A stretch of DNA of 16,624 bases from Candidatus Nitrosopumilus sp. GTDB lineage: Archaea > Thermoproteota > Nitrososphaeria > Nitrososphaerales > Nitrosopumilaceae. Both the position numbers and the translations under genes were made by a program. The DNA lies in contig JAOTSS010000042.1 of NCBI GenBank assembly GCA_029864805.1, positions 1 through 16,624 on the forward strand, in the 5' to 3' direction. Of this stretch, positions 12,359 to 16,624 are shown piece after piece. Position 1 is the stretch's first letter. Each line of letters begins with the position of its first letter. The notes under the pieces were generated by a model. That model made no database searches. It worked only from the letters and a program-made list of their open reading frames with translations, and was not told the DNA's origin.

Positions 12359-13712
12359 ATTTTTTTACCGTATTCTGAACTGATTTTTCTACATTCTTTA
12401 TGATTGCAGAAGATGCACCTAGGTGTTTCTCTGGTGAAAATATGGAATCAATTTCTTTATCCGTTAGATTTGAGGAAAATGCCTTATCATTTTTTATTGC
12501 ATCCATGTACTGAATTCCTTTATCGTTTGCCTCAAATGCAACCCTTTGGACATCTTTGTATGCGACAAACCTTGGTATGCCTTTTTTGATCAGTGCTTCT
12601 AAGACAAACTCCGCAAATATTTGGCCCTTTGTGATGTATAGATTCTCTATAATTCTCTTCTCATTAACCATCAAATTTGAAACGATTTTAATCATGGTCT
12701 CAAGCATCTCGTCAACCAAAATCGATACTGTTGGAATTACAAATCTCTCATTGGCAGAATTTGAAAGATCTCGCTCATGCCACAATGGAATGTTTTCAAA
12801 GGAAACTGCAACTTGACTTCTTACTAGTTTAGACAACGATGATACTCGCTCACTTTTAATTGGATTTCTTTTTACCGGAACTGCACTGCTTCCCATTTGT
12901 CCTTTTTTGAACTGTTCTGCAACTTCTCCAATCTCTGTTCTTTGCAAATTTCTAATCTCTACTGCAATTTTTTCCAAAGTGGAACCGATTAATGCCAACT
13001 CAAATACGTATTCAGCATATCTTTCTCTTGGAACAACTTGTGTTGTTACCTCTGCTGGGAATAGTCTCAATCTTTTTGATGCTCTTTTTTGTACATCAAG
13101 TGATTTTGCACCCATTAAAGAACCTGTGCCCACAACACCTAGTGTTTTACAAATCAAAATTCTCTTCTTAATATCTTCGATTCTTTCTACATGTTTTGCC
13201 ATTTCCGCAGCCCAATTTGCGAATTTTAACCCAAATGATATGATGCTTGCATGTTGACCATGAGTTCGGCCAACAGCTGGAATCTTTTCATGTTTTACTG
13301 CTTTTTTTGCAAGAATTGATGCCATCTTTGCAACTTTCGGTTCAATGATTTCCAATGCATCTCGCATTTGCATTGAATTACTAGTATCTACTAAATCATT
13401 GCTTGTTAATCCATAATGTATCCACGGTCTAGCACTTTTACTGCACTTTTCACTTAATGATTCTACTAAAGCTGCAGTATCATGATCACTTTTTGCTTCT
13501 AACTGTTTGATTCTCTTTGCAGTAATTTTTCCAGAATTTGCAACTTTGAAGATTTCTTTACCTACACTTTTTGAGATCATCCCTATCTCGCTTTGGGAAA
13601 TTGCAGCAGCACCTTCTATCTCCAACTGATAATCTACTTTTCTCTGTTCACTAAAAATATCCATCATTTCTTTGGTGCCATAACGACCACTGTCAATAGG
13701 TAAAATTGCCAA
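12351..13712 (-). CDS. purB: Adenylosuccinate lyase
   Basis: PurB removes fumarate from SAICAR and from adenylosuccinate in purine and AMP synthesis. At 453 residues it has the archaeal family length. Catalytic positions are visible: His77 (HDT), His99 in IHYGLTSND, His151 in GRTHGQH, and the mobile signature loop GSSAVPVKRNP (274-284) with its serines. The loop consensus is GSSAMPHKRNP, so Met and His are both Val here, which is unusual. The start is TTG, backed by a strong Shine-Dalgarno 4 nt away. It is last in a minus-strand run with the CBS, membrane and six-Cys genes (45 nt gap). Its 3' end overlaps the asparagine-synthase-like gene by 8 nt. Confidence 0.95.
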   Translation of the reverse strand: MAILPIDSGRYGTKEMMDIFSEQRKVDYQLEIEGAAAISQSEIGMISKSVGKEIFKVANSGKITAKRIKQLEAKSDHDTAALVESLSEKCSKSARPWIHYGLTSNDLVDTSNSMQMRDALEIIEPKVAKMASILAKKAVKHEKIPAVGRTHGQHASIISFGLKFANWAAEMAKHVERIEDIKKRILICKTLGVVGTGSLMGAKSLDVQKRASKRLRLFPAEVTTQVVPRERYAEYVFELALIGSTLEKIAVEIRNLQRTEIGEVAEQFKKGQMGSSAVPVKRNPIKSERVSSLSKLVRSQVAVSFENIPLWHERDLSNSANERFVIPTVSILVDEMLETMIKIVSNLMVNEKRIIENLYITKGQIFAEFVLEALIKKGIPRFVAYKDVQRVAFEANDKGIQYMDAIKNDKAFSSNLTDKEIDSIFSPEKHLGASSAIIKNVEKSVQNTVKKFI

Positions 13713-13714
13713 TA

Positions 13715-13723
13715 TTCCTCCTC
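13715..13723 (-). promoter_or_regulatory. Strong Shine-Dalgarno fixing the TTG start of purB
   Basis: The minus strand reads GAGGAGGAATATTG. The GGAGG is 4 nt from the TTG at 13712 and decides this non-ATG start. It also implies a leadered or internal-operon position. Confidence 0.65.
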
Positions 13724-13757
13724 TTTTTACACGGAAAATAAATCTACTTGTAAAATT

Positions 13758-13868
13758 TTAATTCACTCTATCTCGTAGTTCATGGCAATCACACATACAT
13801 CCATTTTGACATTTCATTCTCTTACAGTCAGAACACACTTTTTTGTTCCAATAAGGGGCTGTATTCAT
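13758..13868 (-). CDS. Six-cysteine microprotein (36 aa), type B
   Basis: The ORF encodes 36 residues starting MNTAPYWNKK, with cysteines at 12, 15, 20, 24, 26 and 28 and His29 right after, then a charged tail. The pattern C-x2-C-x4-C-x3-C-x-C-x-C-H suggests tight binding of one or two metal ions. It starts one nucleotide after the stop of the membrane-protein gene (TAATATG), which strongly supports translation, and precedes purB. It matches the 36-aa protein at 5449-5559 in length, Cys number and first-Cys position. No family or signal peptide is recognised. It may serve metal storage or sensing, or act as a small adaptor. Confidence 0.75.
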   Translation of the reverse strand: MNTAPYWNKKVCSDCKRMKCQNGCMCDCHELRDRVN

Positions 13869-13869
13869 A

Positions 13870-14088
13870 TTAGTATCTCTGAGTAGTCTTAAAAGTACCT
13901 TTTTTTATTTGAAATAAAATCTTGAACAAATAAAGTGTCCATATTCCCACTAAAATAAAATACAGAATGCTAACATCTGGCTCTTCTGGAATGATTTCTT
14001 TTTCTACTTCAGGCTGATCAAATGGAGTAACATATGCAATTCCAAGTAAAATTGGAATTCCTACTAGTACAATAATCGGTGTTACCAT
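13870..14088 (-). CDS. Two-helix membrane protein (72 aa)
   Basis: Residues 1-20 (VTPIIVLVGIPILLGIAYV) and about 40-60 (ILYFILVGIWTLYLFKILF) are membrane helices. The loop between them is acidic and proline-rich (EVEKEIIPEEPD), and the tail is basic (KKGTFKTTQRY). The positive tail suggests both termini are cytoplasmic-side with an acidic external loop; an N-terminal helix without charge makes this uncertain. No family is known to me. It starts 6 nt after the CBS gene and ends 1 nt before the six-Cys gene, so it belongs to that operon. Confidence 0.75.
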   Translation of the reverse strand: MVTPIIVLVGIPILLGIAYVTPFDQPEVEKEIIPEEPDVSILYFILVGIWTLYLFKILFQIKKGTFKTTQRY

Positions 14089-14094
14089 GATTTT

Positions 14095-14556
14095 TTAATT
14101 ATATGGACTATAATTTGTAAAAATTTTTGCTACAGAATGAAAGTACATATCCCTCATATCTTCTTCCACGCAAACTGCCAACAAATTAACAATATCTGTT
14201 GCAGTTATAATTCCAACTACTTTATCATCACTAATCACTGGCAACTTTCTCACTCCCCTTTCATGCATCAAGTCTGCTGCATTTCTCACCGATTCATCTG
14301 AATTAATTGATAGTAATGGGGATGACATAATTTGTTTTATGGGGGAAGAAATTTCATATGCGTGAGCTGCTACCTTTACGGCAAAATCTCTGTCTGTCAC
14401 TATTCCCACGGGTGTATTGTTTTCCATGATGATGACTGCACCAACTTTGGCATCCTCCATCATTTTTGCGGTTTCATTTATTGTCATTGACGCATCCACA
14501 GAAATTACCGATTTTGTCATTACATCTGCAACTGTAATAGTTTTAGCATTTTCCAT
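14095..14556 (-). CDS. CBS-domain pair protein
   Basis: Two CBS domains fill the protein: about residues 8-62 (VADVMTKSVISVDA...PVGIVTDRDFA) and 72-130 (IKQIMSSPLLSINS...KVVGIITATDIV). Such Bateman modules bind adenosine nucleotides and sense energy state. No effector domain is attached, so it probably acts on a partner protein. The last 20 residues are a short helix. It is the first gene of a minus-strand run reaching purB and is divergent from a UspA gene, another nucleotide-binding stress protein. The TATA box at 14586-14593 lies about 33 nt from the start. Confidence 0.92.
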   Translation of the reverse strand: MENAKTITVADVMTKSVISVDASMTINETAKMMEDAKVGAVIIMENNTPVGIVTDRDFAVKVAAHAYEISSPIKQIMSSPLLSINSDESVRNAADLMHERGVRKLPVISDDKVVGIITATDIVNLLAVCVEEDMRDMYFHSVAKIFTNYSPYN

Positions 14557-14585
14557 TTACTGATTTAGTATAACTATAATCAGAT

Positions 14586-14593
14586 ATTTTATA
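14586..14593 (-). promoter_or_regulatory. TATA box of the CBS-purB operon
   Basis: The minus strand reads GAGTATAAAATATC, a near-ideal archaeal TATA box, about 33 nt before the CBS start at 14556, leaving a leader of only a few nucleotides. Confidence 0.6.
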
Positions 14594-14642
14594 CTCTTTT
14601 AGAATATCAAACTTGAAAATCATGCTAGATAATCTCAATCGA

Positions 14643-14650
14643 CTTTAAAT
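14643..14650 (+). promoter_or_regulatory. TATA box of the UspA gene
   Basis: CTTTAAAT is centred 26 nt before the ATG at 14673, the leaderless spacing. Together with the box at 14586-14593 it forms a divergent promoter region. Confidence 0.55.
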
Positions 14651-14672
14651 TGAAAATTACATAATTTTACTC

Positions 14673-15098
14673 ATGGCAATTAAAATTAAGAAAATTCTTG
14701 TCCCATTAGATGGTTCAGCTAATTCATTTCGAGGTCTTGATGTTGCTATTCATATGGCTAGAGAATCAAATGCAACGGTTACTGGTTTGTATGTGGCAGG
14801 AATTGTTAAACCTAGAACTAATGAACCGATAACCCCTTTAGAGAAAATTCTATTGGAACATGCCCAAAAAATTATGAAAAAAGCAAAATTAAAGGCTGCA
14901 CAAAAAGGAATTTTATTCTTTGATAGAATATCCTATGGTGATGATGGAAAAAGAATTGTTGAAGTTGCAGAAAAACACAACTTTGATCTTATTGTAATTG
15001 GATCCAGAGGAATGGGTGCCGTAAAAGAGATCTTCCTTGGTAGTACATCTAATTACGTACTTCACAAATCAAAGAAACCTGTACTAGTTGTAAAATAG
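14673..15098 (+). CDS. Universal stress protein (UspA family)
   Basis: A single Usp domain of 141 residues, the usual length. The N-terminal strand KKILVPLDGS with Asp13 binds the nucleotide. The ATP signature G-x2-G-x9-G-S is complete: Gly110, Gly113, Gly123, Ser124 in GSRGMGAVKEIFLGSTS. The C-terminal strand PVLVVK is typical. It is therefore an ATP-binding rather than an ATP-free Usp. Such proteins accumulate under stress or energy limitation. The divergent CBS gene shares its control region, which suggests a common energy-sensing regime. It is convergent with the 56-aa gene at 15126. Confidence 0.95.
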   Translation: MAIKIKKILVPLDGSANSFRGLDVAIHMARESNATVTGLYVAGIVKPRTNEPITPLEKILLEHAQKIMKKAKLKAAQKGILFFDRISYGDDGKRIVEVAEKHNFDLIVIGSRGMGAVKEIFLGSTSNYVLHKSKKPVLVVK

Positions 15099-15125
15099 TG
15101 AAAAAACAGTAAAAATTCCTAGATT

Positions 15126-15296
15126 TTAAACATCTGTGCCAGTAATCACCCAATCAAGTGCTCTTAGAACCCCTTGATAATACTTTATGGCATCCATCGA
15201 TTCAGTTTCTACCAGTCTTTTTTCAATTTCTTTCCGGTATGCTTCAATTTCTTGTACAGACTTCATGAATGTATTACTACGAAATACTGGATTCAT
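15126..15296 (-). CDS. Small helical hypothetical protein (56 aa)
   Basis: The ORF encodes 56 residues. After MNPVFRSNTF comes a long charged helix (MKSVQEIEAYRKEIEKRLVE, about 11-30), then a second helix around DAIKYYQGVLRALDWVITG. The heptad-like spacing suggests a helical hairpin or coiled-coil dimer. No metal motif or membrane segment is seen and no family is recognised. Support comes from a TATA-like box 22 nt upstream, consistent with a leaderless start, and a good coding composition. A second in-frame ATG (Met11) is a possible start. It is convergent with uspA, with 27 bp between the stops. Confidence 0.7.
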   Translation of the reverse strand: MNPVFRSNTFMKSVQEIEAYRKEIEKRLVETESMDAIKYYQGVLRALDWVITGTDV

Positions 15297-15310
15297 TAAT
15301 CTTTAGATTC

Positions 15311-15318
15311 TAAATATG
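15311..15318 (-). promoter_or_regulatory. TATA-like box for the 56-aa gene
   Basis: The minus strand reads CATATTTAGAA, about 19-22 nt before the ATG at 15296. Spacing is a little short but fits a leaderless start. Confidence 0.4.
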
Positions 15319-15346
15319 GTTTGTTTCAAAAACATTGAAAGGACTT

Positions 15347-15553
15347 CTAACTTCTCGTTCTCTTTTTCACAGCAGCAATCTTTTTTGATGATCTGGCTTC
15401 TTTTGTCTTTGATTTTGATTTTGTTACCTTACCTTCTGGCTTGATACTTTTTCCACTTCTTCTAGCAGCACGAGATGCTTCCACTCTAACTTTCTGCTCT
15501 TCTTTTTGTTTTTCAATTTCTTTATCAGTTAGCTTTTTTCTTACCACGTACAA
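15347..15553 (-). CDS. Lys/Arg-rich small protein (68 aa), TTG start
   Basis: The protein is strongly basic. Residues 1-30 are a charged helix (LTDKEIEKQKEEQKVRVEAS), followed by ARRSGKSIKPEGK and a C-terminal tail of repeated KSKSKTKEAR/KKIAAVKKR. Such a disordered basic tail suggests binding to DNA or RNA, but no family can be named. There is no Cys, His cluster or membrane segment. The frame starts at TTG, with an in-frame GTG two codons on. The TATA box at 15573-15580 is 24 nt from the TTG, so I prefer it. It lies upstream of the 56-aa gene on the same strand, each with its own promoter. Confidence 0.7.
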   Translation of the reverse strand: MYVVRKKLTDKEIEKQKEEQKVRVEASRAARRSGKSIKPEGKVTKSKSKTKEARSSKKIAAVKKRTRS

Positions 15554-15572
15554 TCAAACTATTTTATCCTAG

Positions 15573-15580
15573 ATAAATTA
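15573..15580 (-). promoter_or_regulatory. TATA box for the basic 68-aa gene
   Basis: TAATTTAT on the minus strand is centred 24 nt before the TTG at 15553, which favours that start over the GTG at 15547. Confidence 0.45.
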
Positions 15581-15637
15581 GATCATAAATTTCATGTTTG
15601 GCAGATCTCCTAATTTCTTTTTTCTATTCTTCTGATG

Positions 15638-15645
15638 ATTTAAAT
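15638..15645 (+). promoter_or_regulatory. TATA box of rtcB
   Basis: ATTTAAAT within GATGATTTAAATTGG is centred about 33 nt before the ATG at 15675, leaving a leader of roughly 5-8 nt. Confidence 0.45.
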
Positions 15646-15674
15646 TGGATTGGAAGGAATTTTTACCCATACTC

Positions 15675-16624
15675 ATGTCTTCTACTATCCCAAAAAAAAT
15701 CGGCAAAAATCAATATGAAATTGACGCTGACTCCAATCTTGGAATGAAAGTACCTGTTAGAATTTACGCTGATGAATCATTATTACAAAAAATGCTGTCT
15801 GATAGAACAATCATGCAAGCAAGAAATGTCGCATCAATTCCTGGGATAGTTGGTCATAGTGTCGTTTTGCCTGATGGGCATGAGGGTTATGGTTTTCCAG
15901 TTGGCGGTGTAGCTGCAATGGATGCAGAAGAAGGAATGATTAGTCCTGGAGGCGTCGGATATGACATCAACTGTGGTGTGAGATTACTTCGTTCCAATTT
16001 AGATGAACAAACAGTTCGTTCCAAACTAAAAGAGCTTGTAAATGATCTATTCAGCTCAATTCCTTCCGGTGTTGGCTCTAAGGGTGCAGTGAAACTCAGT
16101 CATTCGGAACTTGATGAGGTTTTGGTAAAAGGCGTAAACTGGGCAATTGATCATGGTTATGGCTCATCAAATGACTCGGATGTTTGTGAAGAAAATGGCC
16201 AAATTCAAAATGCTGATCCAAACAAAGTTTCTGATAAAGCAAGAAAAAGAGGTGCACCTCAACTTGGCAGCTTAGGTTCTGGAAATCATTTTCTAGAAGT
16301 ACAAAAGGTTGCAGAAATTCATGATGAAGAAGCTGCAAACAGAATGGGAATTAAAGAAGGAACCATAACTGTTTTGATTCATTGCGGCTCTAGAGGTTTT
16401 GGCCATCAAGTGTGTAGTGATTATCTCAGAGTTTCAGAACAAACAATGGAAAAATATGATATAGATTTACCTGATAGAGAACTTGCATGCGTGCCAAACA
16501 GTTCTGAAGAAGGTGAATCTTATAGAAAAGCAATGTTTGCAGCATTAAATTTTGCATGGAGTAATAGACAGATGCTCACTCACTGGACTAGAAATTCTTT
16601 TGAACGTGTATTTAATCAATCAGA
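15675..16624 (+). CDS. rtcB: RNA-splicing ligase RtcB, 3' end outside the window
   Basis: RtcB joins tRNA exon halves (2',3'-cyclic phosphate to 5'-OH) with GTP and manganese. The first 316 codons are present of a family length near 480. Metal ligands are visible: Asp97 and Cys100 in GYDINCGV, His205 in GSGNHFLE and His236 in IHCGSRGFGHQ, matching C98, H203 and H234 of the Pyrococcus enzyme. The motif SVVLPDGHEGYGFPVGGVAA (62-81) is intact. The guanylated histidine lies beyond the window end. The reading frame is open to the last base, so the gene continues. In archaea this enzyme completes splicing of intron-containing tRNAs, such as the one suspected at 1-60. Confidence 0.95.
   Translation, partial: MSSTIPKKIGKNQYEIDADSNLGMKVPVRIYADESLLQKMLSDRTIMQARNVASIPGIVGHSVVLPDGHEGYGFPVGGVAAMDAEEGMISPGGVGYDINCGVRLLRSNLDEQTVRSKLKELVNDLFSSIPSGVGSKGAVKLSHSELDEVLVKGVNWAIDHGYGSSNDSDVCEENGQIQNADPNKVSDKARKRGAPQLGSLGSGNHFLEVQKVAEIHDEEAANRMGIKEGTITVLIHCGSRGFGHQVCSDYLRVSEQTMEKYDIDLPDRELACVPNSSEEGESYRKAMFAALNFAWSNRQMLTHWTRNSFERVFNQS

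Noticed and set aside
16096..16338. Minus-strand 80-aa ORF inside rtcB
   Set aside because: Antisense to conserved RtcB sequence with His/Leu-rich shadow composition.

Overview
The window looks like chromosomal DNA from a mesophilic ammonia-oxidising thaumarchaeon (Nitrososphaerota, Nitrosopumilus/Nitrosarchaeum type). This is an inference. It rests on low G+C content, archaeal versions of ValS, RtcB, PurB and PdxS/PdxT, a secreted protein with an AFA-Q signal cleavage site, and many TATA boxes about 25-30 nt before start codons, which implies largely leaderless mRNAs. Several starts are TTG. No phage, insertion sequence or CRISPR array is visible.

Layout. 1-60: 5' part of a minus-strand tRNA that probably has an intron. 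151-2297: a membrane-anchored protein, then pdxS-pdxT (PLP synthase). 2298-3044: gene-poor stretch with a dispersed repeat and one or two tiny minus-strand ORFs. 3045-5397: an SRPBCC protein divergent from a large secreted metalloprotein (Met/His-rich, CuA-like cupredoxin, ethylbenzene-dehydrogenase-type haem domain). 5449-6194 (minus): a 36-aa six-cysteine microprotein, a short YVTN propeller fragment and a 49-aa one-helix membrane protein. 6249-6678 (plus): a compact set of three tiny ORFs (29, 31 and 64 aa) behind a dyad, a TATA box and an attenuator-like hairpin. 6869-7678: ParB-like protein with a repeat cluster just downstream. 8043-11529 (minus): pterin carbinolamine dehydratase, a two-domain PTPS/QueD-like protein and valS. 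11603-12358 (plus): a stand-alone asparagine-synthase-type ATPase domain, overlapping tail to tail with purB. 12351-14556 (minus): CBS pair, two-helix membrane protein, second 36-aa six-cysteine protein and purB, packed as an operon. 14673-15098: UspA, divergent from the CBS gene. 15126-15553 (minus): two small proteins. 15675-end: rtcB, cut by the window edge.

Functionally the window mixes housekeeping genes (vitamin B6, purine and pterin metabolism, valine charging, tRNA ligation) with lineage-specific extracytoplasmic and microprotein genes. If RtcB acts as it does in other archaea, it would join the exons of spliced tRNAs such as the one at the left edge. The most unusual items are the copper/haem fusion protein, the two 36-aa six-Cys proteins of matching layout, and the leader-ORF/hairpin/Shine-Dalgarno arrangement at 6302-6678. 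Several real-looking genes here are under 60 codons and easy to miss.
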